The notes beneath the pieces were generated by a model. It saw nothing but the letters and a program-made list of their open reading frames with translations, did not search any database and was not told where the DNA came from. A program made the position numbers and the translations under genes. A DNA stretch of 64,000 bases from Terrimicrobium sacchariphilum (GTDB lineage Bacteria > Verrucomicrobiota > Verrucomicrobiia > Chthoniobacterales > Terrimicrobiaceae), in assembly GCF_001613545.1 (NCBI RefSeq), contig NZ_BDCO01000001.1, forward strand, positions 124,001 through 188,000, in the 5' to 3' direction. Positions 9,922 through 20,115 of this stretch are shown here, one piece after another (position 1 is the first letter of the stretch; every line of letters begins with the position of its first letter).

Positions 9922-11019
9922 CTAGGATTTCGCCGGCATCTTGGAGGGTTCCTCAAGCAGGATCTCCTCTCCCTCATTAAGACCAGCCTTCACCTCGGCA
10001 AACGAGAAATCGGTAAGGCCGATCGTAACCTTGCGGCGCTCTGTCGTCGCTCCGCGTCGAACATAGACAATATTATCCCGCCGATCGCGAAACACTGCCG
10101 TCACCGGTACGGAGACCGCGTTGGCGACCTTGCCGATAGGTACGATCATGCTCACCGACATGCCGGGCTTCAAGCGTCCCACGCCCTGATCGATCTCTGC
10201 CTCGACCTTGAACCCTTTAACGTTGTTTTTCACGGTCGCCAGAGGGGCGATGGATTCAATGCGCGCCGTAAGGGAACCCGTCATTCCATCGACAACCGCG
10301 ATGTCTACTTTTTGCCCGACGACGAGATTCGGAGCATCGGCTTGATTGACATGCGAATCGATCATGAGCCGGGAAAGGCTGGCAAACTTCATCATCGTCG
10401 TGCCGGAGTTCACACTGGCGGCGGCCGTGACGACCTGCCCTTCGTTGACCGAATCCGGAATGTCCAGAACGGTGCCATCAAAAGGAGCCGTAATCACCGT
10501 TTTGCGCAGCTTGTCGTCCACGGTTTGAAGCCGGCGCTGGGCTTTTTCCAGGTTGTTCTCAGCGATGGCAAAATCGGACTCCAGATTGGAATAAACCTCC
10601 TTGCTGATGAGCTTCTGCTGGTAGAGGGCCTTGGCGCGCTCGTAATTCCCTCGGGTCTTGTCCACTGCCAGCTTGGCGCCTTCGATCTCGGTAAGCGCAC
10701 CTGCCCGCTCCGTCTGGAGATCACGATCGTCGATGGTGGCAAGCATGTCACCTCGCGCCACGGTATCGCCGATGGCGACATGGATCTTCTTGATCTTGCC
10801 GCCCACCTCTGGCTTTACGTCGATCTGAAGCGATGGCGTCACCTCGCCCGTGAGGAGGAGGGAAGATTCGATATCCCGGCGTTCCGCCGTCACGATCGTC
10901 TCACCGGGGGCGGGTTCCGGAGCTCCCGTCGCTGACTTTCCGGAATACCAATGGAACCCGGCGTAGCCGAGCCCGGCCACAATGACCGCGAAGAGTATGA
11001 ATCTGGTGGGAAGCTTCAT
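9922..11019 (-). CDS. Periplasmic adaptor (membrane fusion) protein, MacA-like
   Basis: This 365-residue HlyD/RND-type adaptor has an N-terminal anchor (FILFAVIVAGLGYAGFHWY) and a biotinyl-lipoyl half (GGKIKKIHVAIGDTVARGDM). A coiled coil of roughly 70 residues follows (about 95-165), then the second lipoyl half (APFDGTVLDIPDSVNEGQVV). Beta-barrel and membrane-proximal domains end in RKVTIGLTDFSFAEVKAGLNEGEEI. Its start codon overlaps the stop of the FIST gene (ATGA) and it is followed directly by the ATPase. It would link the MacB-like inner-membrane transporter to an outer-membrane channel encoded elsewhere. Confidence 0.92.
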   Translation of the reverse strand: MKLPTRFILFAVIVAGLGYAGFHWYSGKSATGAPEPAPGETIVTAERRDIESSLLLTGEVTPSLQIDVKPEVGGKIKKIHVAIGDTVARGDMLATIDDRDLQTERAGALTEIEGAKLAVDKTRGNYERAKALYQQKLISKEVYSNLESDFAIAENNLEKAQRRLQTVDDKLRKTVITAPFDGTVLDIPDSVNEGQVVTAAASVNSGTTMMKFASLSRLMIDSHVNQADAPNLVVGQKVDIAVVDGMTGSLTARIESIAPLATVKNNVKGFKVEAEIDQGVGRLKPGMSVSMIVPIGKVANAVSVPVTAVFRDRRDNIVYVRRGATTERRKVTIGLTDFSFAEVKAGLNEGEEILLEEPSKMPAKS

Positions 11020-12179
11020 GTTTCACTCCGCTCTTCGAAGAAAAGAGCGCAGGAGGCAGTATAGGAATGAATGTGGTTCTTGTCGACCACCGGGCCGATT
11101 TCCCCGCTGCAAAGGAAGCCCGCACTCGGATGATCTCCGAGGATTTCCTCCAGCAATCCGGCGTCGTGGCTTGAACTTCCAAACAATCCCGACCCACGTC
11201 CTGCACACGCAAAAAGCAATGAGGCAGAAGGCTTTACCCCCTCCAATACCGCATGCCGCAGGACGGAGCGCCACTCGTTATCCGCGGAATCTTTGTCCCG
11301 TAGCTGGTACTGCAAAGTTTGTCCGATGCGCGGGATGCCTCCGATGACAACCGCGCCAGAATTGGGGTCTGCGCCGAGAATATTGCGGATCAAAAAGTCG
11401 CCCGGTTTGAAATCCTCCACGTACTCCGTACCAGCCAGTCCGGCAAAAAGATTGCCCTTTGCCGAGGCCTTTTCGCCATCGGTCAGCCCTTCAAAAGCAG
11501 ACTCGAGCGCCTCATACGCCGGATGGGATCCGAGAGCGTAAACAATATTATTTTCCGCCTTGGTCACAGTGAGAGGCTCTCCTATCGGGCGGCACCCCTG
11601 ACTGACCAGCGGCAATACGCGCATGCCCTTTACTCCGAGCACGAGTGCATCGACAATCTTGTCATTCCAGAAAACCGCCGTGGTTTCCTCCTCCCCGGAA
11701 GCCAATCCCCCGATGCATGGAATATTCGGAAATGCCTTGTTCCATTCGGCAAGCCATGTCTCGACATCGAATAGAAACGGATTGGCCAGTGAGATCCAGG
11801 CAGAGGGATCAGTCGACCCCGCGATTTTCTTCCACGTCGATGTCCCGGCGGAACCCTCAAGGGTCGATTCCTTCAGCGTGACGACCTCAAAGGAGGCCTC
11901 TGGAGCGTCGACAGCGAGAAGGCTGAAACCTGATCCCGTCTCTTCCTCGACCCCGTTTGAGGTCAGGCCAACGCCGGTACAACCCACGACATCGACCACG
12001 TGGCCATCCACGCGTACGATCTCGGCAAACTCGGAGAGATGGGGTACATAATCCGGCGTCACAAAGGCAAACGCGATGGAGGCATTTCCTCCCGTGGCAG
12101 TCCGCAACTCGGCAGCCGCACTCACGACCTCCGCCGCGTCGAAACTCCCTTGCCTATGTACACTGGCGCATTTCTTCAT
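11016..12179 (-). CDS. FIST N/C domain sensory protein, first gene of the transporter operon
   Basis: This protein of about 388 residues has the FIST_N domain (residues 10-200, including NASIAFAFVTPDYVPHLSEF and VVGCTGVGLTSNGVEEETGS) followed by FIST_C (about 215-360, including VYALGSHPAYEALES and the end GFLCSGEIGPVVDKNHIHSY). FIST domains are proposed cytoplasmic or periplasmic sensors for small ligands such as amino acids, usually fused to or near kinases or chemotaxis proteins. I use the ATG at 12179 because AGGAAA lies about 12 bases upstream; an in-frame TTG at 12215 is the alternative. No signal peptide is seen. The stop overlaps the adaptor start, so it is translationally coupled to a MacAB-like exporter, an unusual context for FIST. 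Confidence 0.88.
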   Translation of the reverse strand: MKKCASVHRQGSFDAAEVVSAAAELRTATGGNASIAFAFVTPDYVPHLSEFAEIVRVDGHVVDVVGCTGVGLTSNGVEEETGSGFSLLAVDAPEASFEVVTLKESTLEGSAGTSTWKKIAGSTDPSAWISLANPFLFDVETWLAEWNKAFPNIPCIGGLASGEEETTAVFWNDKIVDALVLGVKGMRVLPLVSQGCRPIGEPLTVTKAENNIVYALGSHPAYEALESAFEGLTDGEKASAKGNLFAGLAGTEYVEDFKPGDFLIRNILGADPNSGAVVIGGIPRIGQTLQYQLRDKDSADNEWRSVLRHAVLEGVKPSASLLFACAGRGSGLFGSSSHDAGLLEEILGDHPSAGFLCSGEIGPVVDKNHIHSYTASCALFFEERSET

Positions 12180-12312
12180 CGCAGATGATTTTCCTGCGAT
12201 CCGCTGTATTGTCAACGCCCGTGGCGCTGATTTTCATCCCACGTAAGTGATTTAGGCCGAACGAGTCGCCGGGGAACGATCATTCCGCCCCCCGGCGTCC
12301 GTCCCTGCTCCC

Positions 12313-14784
12313 CTACTCGAAGCTGTCGACGAGTGAGAAAATCTCCAGTTGATCCTTCACTGCCGACAGGCTTGCCGCCTCGCTCAGCGTGATCGTGATC
12401 GTCCGTTCCTCGCCGGCATACAGATCGACAAAGTTGTCATCGGCGCGGAACTCGAGCGCTGGGAAGTTCACCTGCACCGCATGGTGAAAGGTCTTCGACG
12501 CCAGAGCGACTTCAAACTGTGTCTTGGACACCGCCTTCACCCTTGAGCGGATCGGCGAGCGCTTGAGGTTGAGATACCTCTGTGCCGTAAAGAATGCCGT
12601 ACGACGAGCCACAGCACCGTCCTCGGTGACCAACTCGGCCTTCAGGTAGATTTCCGACGCACCGTATTTCGCCAACTCCTTGCGAGCATCCACCGTTTCC
12701 TGGAGCACCGACTGGCCATACTCCAGCACGAACTTGCGGGAGCCGGAGCGAAGGACCTTGCCATCGAGAGTCTCGATGCTCCAATTGAGCCGTGCCTTTT
12801 GCTGCGGAGCCAGCCCGTCGTAAACGGAGTGAATCTCCACTCCATGCACAGTACTGAGAGCGATGTTGTTTTTGCCGATGGACTCCGCGCCCAGCACCTT
12901 GAGGCTCAGGAGAGCCGGAGCGAAGAAGCGTCGGGACTCGTATTGCAACGCCTTCCAGCGCCCCTTGTACTCCAGACTGCTCCACGAGGCGACCGGCCAG
13001 CAGTCATTGAGTTGCCAGTAGAGTGCTCCCATCGTACGGGGCATGGAGCGACGGAAGTGCTCAATGCCTACTTTCATGCAATATGCCTGGTTGAGTTGGG
13101 AGAGGTAAGCCAGGGAGCGGTAATCCCTCGGGAACCGATAGAGCCGGGACACGTAGTCCATGATGATGAGGTTGCCCGCGCCGTTCTTCTGGTGATTCTC
13201 CATCACCGGCCCGAAGACATTCATGTCCTCCTCGCTGCAGTAGGTCTTTGCCACCTCCGGCGAGCTGTAGGATTGCATGCCAAACTCGGAGCAGAAGCGG
13301 AAGTTCTTCTCCTCATAGGTACTTACCGGTTTGCGCATGTGCCAGACGTCCCAGAAGTGGCAGTCGCCCGCCCGCTCGTTGTTGTGGCCTTTTTCGTACC
13401 CCTCCGGATTATGCGGTGAACACGGCCAATAGGTGGTGGTTCCATCGTATAGAGCCACGGCCTCGGGCAGGATGCGGTAAAAGACCGACTCGTAGGCTTT
13501 CTTCCTCGCCTTGGTGGCGACGATCTGGTCCGGCATCTGCTCGATCTCGTTGTTGCCGCACCACAGCGCGAGACAGGCGCGATGCGCAAGCCTCTGGACC
13601 TGATACGCTGCCTCGGCCTTCACGCTGGCGAGGAATGGCCTGTCGCCCGGGTACAGCGCGCAGGCAAACATGAAGTCCTGCCACACGAGGAGGCCCTTCT
13701 CGTCGCAGAGGTCATAAAAGTCCTCCTTCTCGTAGATGCCGCCGCCCCAGACGCGGATCATATTCATGTGGGCATCTGCGGCCGAGCTTAGAAGGTTGTC
13801 GTAATCCTCGCGGGTCACCCGGGCGACAAAGCTATCGGCGGGAATCCAGTTGGCTCCTTTGGCAAAGATGACACGCCCGTTCACGACGAACTGGAAGGAC
13901 TCGCCAAATTCGTCCGGATGACGATCGAGTTCGATGGTGCGCAGCCCGATCTTTCGCTGCCAGGTGTCGATCACGCAGCCCGACTTGTCCAGCCAGCGAA
14001 GCTCGACCGTGTAGAGCGGCTGCTCCCCATGCCCATTGGGCCACCATAGCGCGGGGTCCTTGATGACGACCTCGGTGCCCTGAAACTCCGCGATCTTCTT
14101 GCCGTCGAGCGAGAGGGTTCCCGCGAGCTTACCGGCGGACCGTCGCTCCATGCGGGGGGTGAAGCTGAGCTTCACCTTGCCACGCGAATGCTCCTGGCGG
14201 ATGCCCACCGAGCGAAAGCGATTTTCGCTCCAAGCCTCGAGATACACCGATTTCCACAACCCGGAGGAGGCAAAGCGCGGACCCCAGTCCCAGCCAAACG
14301 AGCGGGCTTCCTTTCGCAGAAGGGAGCTTCCGCCCACGGGATCGTTCCACTCGATGAGTTCCTCTCCCGTGAGACGATCCCGTATCTCCTTCAACGGGCT
14401 GCGAAATCTGACCTCGAGGACATTTTCCCCGTCGGCCTTGAGCAGCCGGGTCACGTCAAACCGGTAGCCAATGAACATATTGTCCACTCTGGCGAGCTCC
14501 TTCCCGTTGAAAACGATGGTCGCGACCGTGTCGATGCCCTCAAAGACGAGATCCACCCGCTCCTCGGCGAGTACCGCCTCGTCGATGGCAAAGGTCTTGC
14601 GATAGGTGAAATCGAGCTCCTCCAGGTGCTGGAGCGCCAGTTCGTTGCGCCCCCAGTACGGGTCGGGGATCAAGTCATGGCTCAGGAGGTCGGTATGTGC
14701 ACATCCGGGTACCTGCGCGGCGAGCCAGCGACGGGATTGAGGATCGAGAAATTTCCAATCGGAGAGGAGAGGTTGTTGAAGCAT
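12313..14784 (-). CDS. Beta-mannosidase, glycoside hydrolase family 2
   Basis: This 823-residue GH2 enzyme is close to the usual length of the beta-mannosidase branch. The sugar-binding domain opens AAQVPGCAHTDLLSHDLIPD and DPYWGRNE, typical of beta-mannosidases rather than beta-galactosidases. The TIM barrel contains IRVWGGGIYEKEDFYDLCDE. The acid/base is Glu413 in ALWCGNNEIEQ, and the nucleophile is probably Glu500 in FRFCSEFGMQSY. LYWQLNDCWPVASWS follows. It removes terminal beta-linked mannose from manno-oligosaccharides. No signal peptide is visible, so it probably acts in the cytoplasm on imported oligosaccharides. It is divergent from an AraC regulator 81 bases away that likely controls it. 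Confidence 0.93.
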   Translation of the reverse strand: MLQQPLLSDWKFLDPQSRRWLAAQVPGCAHTDLLSHDLIPDPYWGRNELALQHLEELDFTYRKTFAIDEAVLAEERVDLVFEGIDTVATIVFNGKELARVDNMFIGYRFDVTRLLKADGENVLEVRFRSPLKEIRDRLTGEELIEWNDPVGGSSLLRKEARSFGWDWGPRFASSGLWKSVYLEAWSENRFRSVGIRQEHSRGKVKLSFTPRMERRSAGKLAGTLSLDGKKIAEFQGTEVVIKDPALWWPNGHGEQPLYTVELRWLDKSGCVIDTWQRKIGLRTIELDRHPDEFGESFQFVVNGRVIFAKGANWIPADSFVARVTREDYDNLLSSAADAHMNMIRVWGGGIYEKEDFYDLCDEKGLLVWQDFMFACALYPGDRPFLASVKAEAAYQVQRLAHRACLALWCGNNEIEQMPDQIVATKARKKAYESVFYRILPEAVALYDGTTTYWPCSPHNPEGYEKGHNNERAGDCHFWDVWHMRKPVSTYEEKNFRFCSEFGMQSYSSPEVAKTYCSEEDMNVFGPVMENHQKNGAGNLIIMDYVSRLYRFPRDYRSLAYLSQLNQAYCMKVGIEHFRRSMPRTMGALYWQLNDCWPVASWSSLEYKGRWKALQYESRRFFAPALLSLKVLGAESIGKNNIALSTVHGVEIHSVYDGLAPQQKARLNWSIETLDGKVLRSGSRKFVLEYGQSVLQETVDARKELAKYGASEIYLKAELVTEDGAVARRTAFFTAQRYLNLKRSPIRSRVKAVSKTQFEVALASKTFHHAVQVNFPALEFRADDNFVDLYAGEERTITITLSEAASLSAVKDQLEIFSLVDSFE

Positions 14785-14865
14785 GATAGCGAAAAACTAT
14801 TCTTTCACTCCATATTCCCCATTTACATCCGCGCCTCCACTGCATTTGATATCAAAATCCTCTGA
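14785..14865. promoter_or_regulatory. Shared divergent promoter region, beta-mannosidase / AraC regulator
   Basis: An 81-base AT-richer gap separates the two divergent start codons and must hold both promoters and the likely AraC binding site. I see a short palindromic GATATC at about 14849 but no convincing operator pair. Confidence 0.45.
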
Positions 14866-15648
14866 ATGCTTGTGAAAAGCTCTACTCCCTACGAGCTCCT
14901 CGGCGTGGCCATGTACTACCAGCCGGAAGGCAGTGAGCCCGACTACGATGTCGTCACCGACGGCATCGAGCGAGTGGAGCTGGTCATCGGGGGCCGGGGA
15001 TGGTTGCGCACTCCCGATGGGTATCTGGAAATCAAGCCCGGCCACCTGCTCTGGCACATCACCGGCGAGGAAACGATCTCCCGCAGCGACTGGAAGAACC
15101 CCTACTTCTGCCTCTCCCTCCACCTGCGCGTCGCCTCCGGCCACAGCCGCCCATGCCCGCGCATCTCCGTGTGGTCCGACCTGGAATCCGCCCGCGTCTT
15201 TTGCGACCAGGCCGTCCGGTGGAATGCGGATGAGACCGTGAGCCGCGACGGCCTCGTGCAGTTCATCATCGGCTCAATGCTGATCCAGGCCTCGCAAAGC
15301 GCCCGGCAGGAATCCGTCAAGGTTCCGATGCGGGTGAGCCGCGCGTTGCAGGCGATCGAGTATCGCCATTGCGAGAAGATCAGCGTGCCGCAGGTAGCCC
15401 GCGCTGCCGGGGTTTCCTGTTCCCATCTGCATGCCCTGTTCCGCGAATACTTCAATGCCTCCCCGCACGAAATGATCGTCAAGTACCGCCTGCGCTCCGC
15501 CCGCGAGCAACTCGCCGGCACGGATCGGTCAATCAAAGAAATCGCTCTGGGGTGCGGCTTCACCTCGGCGGCGGCTTTTTGTCATACCTTTCGATCCCGA
15601 TCCGGAGAGACGCCTCTCGCCTATCGCAAGCGGCAACTCGGACGATAA
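14866..15648 (+). CDS. AraC family transcriptional regulator
   Basis: This 260-residue regulator has an N-terminal cupin-like sugar-sensing half (about residues 20-90, including TPDGYLEIKPGHLLWHITGE) and a C-terminal pair of helix-turn-helix motifs. The first is ISVPQVARAAGVSCSHLHAL and the second is SIKEIALGCGFTSAAAFCHT. The latter is the AraC family signature, followed by FRSRSGETPLAYRKR. It starts 81 bases from the divergent beta-mannosidase gene, so it probably activates that gene in response to a mannose-containing sugar. No Shine-Dalgarno sequence is obvious ahead of its ATG. Confidence 0.92.
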   Translation: MLVKSSTPYELLGVAMYYQPEGSEPDYDVVTDGIERVELVIGGRGWLRTPDGYLEIKPGHLLWHITGEETISRSDWKNPYFCLSLHLRVASGHSRPCPRISVWSDLESARVFCDQAVRWNADETVSRDGLVQFIIGSMLIQASQSARQESVKVPMRVSRALQAIEYRHCEKISVPQVARAAGVSCSHLHALFREYFNASPHEMIVKYRLRSAREQLAGTDRSIKEIALGCGFTSAAAFCHTFRSRSGETPLAYRKRQLGR

Positions 15649-15937
15649 CGCGGCGTCGATTACGTATCATTCCTCATTTCCGCAGAATCTTCCTTTTACG
15701 TTATTACCCAAGAAGGAGTTCTTGCCGCTTGCCGCGGGAACGATCAATCCGGGGATTCGCACTCTTGTTCCGAAAACTTTTTCGCGCTCTATCAGGCAAT
15801 ACTTTGCCGCTATATGGGTACCGGCTGGAGGTTCGCACAACTGGTTTCTTCTGGCCAATGACAAAGAGATGATCTTATCTTTCAGGGAGTCTTAATTTTT
15901 ACGCAAAGTTAAGATTAACTAATACAGGAGAAGAAGC
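15649..15937 (+). promoter_or_regulatory. Leader region of the histidine kinase operon
   Basis: This 289-base gap shows no convincing gene. Near its end is an inverted repeat (TCTTAA at 15890-15895 and TTAAGA at 15909-15914) in an AT-rich stretch, followed by CAGGAGAAG, a good ribosome binding site for the TTG start at 15938. It probably contains the operon promoter. Confidence 0.45.
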
Positions 15938-17602
15938 TTGAAACCCTTCCCCCACCCCCCGTCATTCTCCCCTGACAAATTAGCATCCAGCTGGCAAACT
16001 GACGATGCCCTGCGATTTCTGGTCGACGCCATCCCAAACGCCGCCCTCCTCACCAACAAGGAAGGTGTCATTCTCCAGGCCAATGCCGAGAGCGAGCGTC
16101 TCCTGGGCTATCCCCAGGACGGGCTCAAGGGCTGTTCCGTGGATGCCCTCGTGCCGGAGCGCTACCGGAGCCAGCATCCGGCCTTCCGGGGAGAATATGC
16201 GCACAAGGCCGAGGCCCGGCCGATGGGGCACGGCCGCGAGCTTTACGCCCTGCGGCGCGATGGCACGGAGGTGCCGGTCGAGATCGGCCTGAATCCTATC
16301 AAAACCGCCGACGACCTGATGATCGTGGCGGTCATCGTCGACATCACCGAACGAAAAAAGTCGGAGGAGGCAATGCGCACCCTCAATGCCGACCTGGAGC
16401 AGCGAGTCCTGAGACGCACGGCCATGCTGCAGACGTTCCTGGAATCTCTGCCCGGCCTCTATGTGGTCCTGACGCCCACCTTTGACATCGTGGCAGCGAG
16501 CAATGCCTATCTCTCCGCGACGATGACAAAAAGAGAGGCCATCACGGGGAGGAACCTTTTTGACGTCTTTCCGGACAATCCCAATGAAGGCGGATCAACT
16601 GCGACGACGGAGCTGCGGCTGTCGCTCCATCATGTCCTCGAAAACGCCGAGGCGCACACGATGCCGATTGTGCGCTACGACATTCGTGACGACGCAGGCC
16701 GCTTTGAGGAGCGCTACTGGAGCCCCATCAATTCGCCAATTCTGGACGAAAACCGCCGCGTCCAGTTCATCATACACCGGGTCGAGGACGTCACGGCATT
16801 CATGCAGCAAAGGATGCGGCAGACGAGCAAAGCCGAGCTGACCCAGACTCAGCGCGAACAGATGGAAGCGGAGATTTTCGTCAGCTCACTCAAGGTCCAG
16901 GAGGTCAACCGCCAGCTCGAGGCGGCCAATAAGGAGCTGGAGGCGTTTTCCTATTCCGTCTCCCACGACCTGCGGGCGCCACTGCGAGCCATCGACGGCT
17001 TTTCCCTGGCGGTGGCGGAGGACTACGGCTCCCTGCTGCCCGAGGAGGGGCGCCGCTATCTGGAGATCATCCGGCAGGGTGCGCAACGGATGGGAACCCT
17101 GATCGACGACCTGCTCACCTTCTCCCGCCTGAGCCGCCGACCGCTCGCCGTGTCGCCGGTCGAGATGAACACACTGGTGCGCAATGTATTGGCTGAGCTC
17201 TCCGCCCAGCATGACCGCCGGATCGTGGAGATCCGCCAAGGCGACCTCCCGCCGGCCTCCGGCGATCTCGCCCTGCTGAAGCAGGTCTGGCTCAACCTTC
17301 TCTCCAATGCCTTCAAATACACGCGCCGGCGTAATCCTGCGATCATCGAGATCGGCGCGATATTGCAGGATGGCGAGACGGTGTATTTCGTGCGGGATAA
17401 CGGGACGGGGTTTGATATGCGGTATGCGGACAAGCTTTTTGGGGTCTTTCAGCGCCTGCACCGGGCGGAGGATTACGAAGGCACCGGCGTTGGCCTCGCC
17501 ATCGTGCAACGCGTCGTCCACCGCCACGGCGGGCGGGCCTGGGCAGATGCGAAGGAAGACCACGGAGCCACCTTTTATTTCACCCTGGGAGACCATTCAT
17601 GA
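15938..17602 (+). CDS. PAS-domain sensor histidine kinase
   Basis: This 554-residue soluble kinase starts at a TTG preceded by AGGAGAAG. PAS domain 1 spans about residues 22-135 ([20 protein letters not shown]) and PAS 2 about 165-290. A coiled-coil linker leads to the phosphoacceptor His343 in [19 protein letters not shown], in the style of phytochrome-type HisKA domains. The ATPase domain has N box [10 protein letters not shown] (453-462), G1 DNGTGFD (487-493) and G2 GTGVGLAIV (515-523). No membrane helices are seen, so the signal is probably cytoplasmic. Its stop overlaps the response regulator start by four bases, making that regulator the likely phosphate acceptor. Confidence 0.92.
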   Translation: MKPFPHPPSFSPDKLASSWQTDDALRFLVDAIPNAALLTNKEGVILQANAESERLLGYPQDGLKGCSVDALVPERYRSQHPAFRGEYAHKAEARPMGHGRELYALRRDGTEVPVEIGLNPIKTADDLMIVAVIVDITERKKSEEAMRTLNADLEQRVLRRTAMLQTFLESLPGLYVVLTPTFDIVAASNAYLSATMTKREAITGRNLFDVFPDNPNEGGSTATTELRLSLHHVLENAEAHTMPIVRYDIRDDAGRFEERYWSPINSPILDENRRVQFIIHRVEDVTAFMQQRMRQTSKAELTQTQREQMEAEIFVSSLKVQEVNRQLEAANKELEAFSYSVSHDLRAPLRAIDGFSLAVAEDYGSLLPEEGRRYLEIIRQGAQRMGTLIDDLLTFSRLSRRPLAVSPVEMNTLVRNVLAELSAQHDRRIVEIRQGDLPPASGDLALLKQVWLNLLSNAFKYTRRRNPAIIEIGAILQDGETVYFVRDNGTGFDMRYADKLFGVFQRLHRAEDYEGTGVGLAIVQRVVHRHGGRAWADAKEDHGATFYFTLGDHS

Positions 17603-18051
17603 ACAAAAGCGACATCGTGGAACTGCTGCTGGTTGAGGATAATCCTCAGGATCTCGAACTGACCCTGAGAGCCCTCAAAAAGGCGAATCTGGCCAACAAC
17701 ATCAGGGTCGCACGCGACGGAGCGGAGGCGCTGGAGTTCCTCTTCGGTAGCGAGGAGCACATGGAGCGCCGCATCGAGAATGGCCCCAGCATCATTCTCC
17801 TCGACCTGAAGCTGCCCAAGGTCGACGGGCTGGAAGTGCTCAAACGCATCAAGGCTGACCCGCGCACGCAGTCCATCCCCGTCATCATCCTGACCTCGTC
17901 AAAGGAACACACCGACGTGTCGGAATGCTACAAGCTCGGCGCCAACAGCTACATCGTGAAGCCAGTGGAATTTGAAGGCTTCGCCAACGCCGTGCGCGAC
18001 CTCGGCTTTTATTGGCTCCTCCTGAACCAGTCACCCCGAATGGAAGTCTGA
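17599..18051 (+). CDS. Single-domain response regulator, Rcp1-like
   Basis: This 150-residue receiver has no output domain. It shows the acidic pocket (LLVEDNPQD), phosphoacceptor Asp69 in [13 protein letters not shown], the conserved Thr/Ser in [10 protein letters not shown] and Lys in [12 protein letters not shown]. The longer loop before the Asp ([10 protein letters not shown]) matches the Rcp1/CheY-like group partnered with phytochrome-type kinases. It overlaps the PAS kinase upstream by four bases and precedes the hybrid kinase by one base, so it probably shuttles phosphate between them. Confidence 0.93.
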   Translation: MNKSDIVELLLVEDNPQDLELTLRALKKANLANNIRVARDGAEALEFLFGSEEHMERRIENGPSIILLDLKLPKVDGLEVLKRIKADPRTQSIPVIILTSSKEHTDVSECYKLGANSYIVKPVEFEGFANAVRDLGFYWLLLNQSPRMEV

Positions 18052-18052
18052 A

Positions 18053-20092
18053 ATGACTCATCCTCTTCGCATCCTGATGGTCGAGGACAATCCCCTCGAT
18101 GCCGAGCTGATCCTCCGCAACATGAAGGAAGCGGGATTCCTCGTCGAATCGCAGAGGGTGGAAAGCGAAAAGGACCTGCGGGCGGCCCTCCGGCATGATG
18201 TCGACATCGTCCTCTCGGACTATTGCCTTCCGCAACTAGACGGCATGCGGGCCCTGACCATCGTCAAGGAAACCCGCCCGGACCTCCCGTTTATCATTCT
18301 CTCCGGAACGATCGGCGAAGAGACCGCGGTCGAGGCCATCAAGCGAGGAGCCAGCGACTACCTGCTGAAAGACCGCCTCGCGCGGCTGGGACCAGCCATC
18401 ACCCACGCGATCGAGCAATGCCGGACCACCCTCGAGCGCAAGCGTATCGAGGATCAGCTCCGATGGCGCACGGCTTTCTTTGAGGCCATGGTAAACTCGT
18501 CGCTCGATGGCATGCTGGTCGTCCAGACCGACGGAACCAAGATCCTGCAAAACGCCCGCTTCAATGAGCTGATGGGCATCCCTCAGGAGATTATCGACAA
18601 TCCCGACGACCAGGCGCAGCTCGCCTTTGTCATCAGCCGGATGAAAGAACCCGGGCCTTTTGCCGAGCGGGTCGCCTTCCTCTATTCGCACCCGGCGGAG
18701 ATCTCGCGAGACATCGTGGAGCTCGTCGACGGCACGATCCTCGACCGTCACACCGAGCCGGTGCGCAATGCCGAGGGCGAAATCTATGGACGGGTGTGGG
18801 TATTCCGGGACGTCACGGAAGAGCGTAGACGCGAGTCCGAGATGGCAGCTGCGCTCGCCCGGGAAAAGGACATGCTCCGAGCCGCCCAGGCGGGTAATCG
18901 CGCGAAGAACGAGTTTCTCGCGGTAATCAGCCACGAGATCCGGACGCCGATGAACAGTATCCTCGGGTTTTCCGATCTGCTGGCCAGGATGCCGGAGTTG
19001 CCCTCCACCTGCGTGGACCATGTGAAAACGATCTCCTCCAGTGCGGAGAGCCTCCTGCGCATCCTCGATGATGTGCTGGACTTCAGCCGCAGCGAGGCTG
19101 GCGAGATGAAAATCGAAAATACTTTCTTCTCTCCGCGAGAACTCATGCAGGACGTGCACACCTTCCTCCAGCCCCTTGCGGAAGAGAAACATCTCTCGTT
19201 CCTTCTCGACATCAGGGAGCCCGTGCCTGCCACTCTTTGGAATGACGCCGGCCGCCTGCGTCAGGTCCTCATCAACCTCGTACGCAATGCGCTCAAGTTC
19301 ACTTCATCAGGATCGGTTTTGCTAGGATTTCAGTCCGGATCGGACCAGGGAAAACCCTGGATCGAATACTTCGTTTGCGACACTGGCATCGGAATCCCGG
19401 AAGAGAAACAGTCTCTGATCTTCGAACCCTTTACCCAGGTGGACTACAGCACTTCGCGCCTGCACGGGGGTACCGGCCTCGGGCTGGCCATCTCCCGGCG
19501 ATTGGTCGAACTCATGTCGGGTACACTGACACTCGAGAGCACCTCGGGAGCCGGCTCGATTTTCCGCGTGCGTTTTCCCGATACAAGCGTCCCGAAGATG
19601 ACCATCCGTCCTGTGGAAGCGATCACCGATCAGGATCTCAACGAATCCTTTGCCTCGGAACATCCGCTCAACATTCTCCTCGTGGAGGATGACCTGGTGA
19701 ATCTCAAACTCCTCCGCGCGATCCTCACCAAGCTCGGGTACACTCCCTTTGTAGCGCACGATGGGGTGGATGCGGTGAAGATCTTCTCCGAGCAGCACCT
19801 TGACTGCATCCTCATGGATTTGCAGATGCCACGAAAGGATGGCCTCCAGGCGACATCGGAGATTCGCCAGATGGAAACTGCCGCCCACGTTGGGCATCGC
19901 GCCTTCATTTCCGCACTCACCGCCAATATTGTCGAGGAGACCCGGAGCCAGTGCTTCGAAGTGGGAATGGATGCTTACCTGAACAAACCCGTGCGGCGCA
20001 CCCTTTTGGCCGGCACGCTATTGCAAGCTTGGAACAATAGACAATGTCCGGTCGTCAATCCCTTGCAGCATAACGGACGACTGCGAAGGTGA
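18053..20092 (+). CDS. Hybrid histidine kinase (REC-PAS-HisKA-HATPase-REC)
   Basis: The domain order in 679 residues is: N-terminal receiver (1-125, Asp56 in [12 protein letters not shown]), PAS-like region (about 140-260), HisKA with His294 in [19 protein letters not shown], HATPase (N box at 407-417, G1 DTGIGIP, G2 [10 protein letters not shown]), and a C-terminal receiver (about 538-660, Asp589 in [13 protein letters not shown]). It is soluble by sequence. With receivers at both ends it can receive phosphate through the N-terminal receiver and pass it on through the C-terminal one. It forms an operon with the two upstream signalling genes. No output regulator is in the operon, so the end target lies elsewhere. 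Confidence 0.92.
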   Translation: MTHPLRILMVEDNPLDAELILRNMKEAGFLVESQRVESEKDLRAALRHDVDIVLSDYCLPQLDGMRALTIVKETRPDLPFIILSGTIGEETAVEAIKRGASDYLLKDRLARLGPAITHAIEQCRTTLERKRIEDQLRWRTAFFEAMVNSSLDGMLVVQTDGTKILQNARFNELMGIPQEIIDNPDDQAQLAFVISRMKEPGPFAERVAFLYSHPAEISRDIVELVDGTILDRHTEPVRNAEGEIYGRVWVFRDVTEERRRESEMAAALAREKDMLRAAQAGNRAKNEFLAVISHEIRTPMNSILGFSDLLARMPELPSTCVDHVKTISSSAESLLRILDDVLDFSRSEAGEMKIENTFFSPRELMQDVHTFLQPLAEEKHLSFLLDIREPVPATLWNDAGRLRQVLINLVRNALKFTSSGSVLLGFQSGSDQGKPWIEYFVCDTGIGIPEEKQSLIFEPFTQVDYSTSRLHGGTGLGLAISRRLVELMSGTLTLESTSGAGSIFRVRFPDTSVPKMTIRPVEAITDQDLNESFASEHPLNILLVEDDLVNLKLLRAILTKLGYTPFVAHDGVDAVKIFSEQHLDCILMDLQMPRKDGLQATSEIRQMETAAHVGHRAFISALTANIVEETRSQCFEVGMDAYLNKPVRRTLLAGTLLQAWNNRQCPVVNPLQHNGRLRR

Positions 20093-20115
20093 GCTGACAA
20101 ACGGCGCACTCCTCA

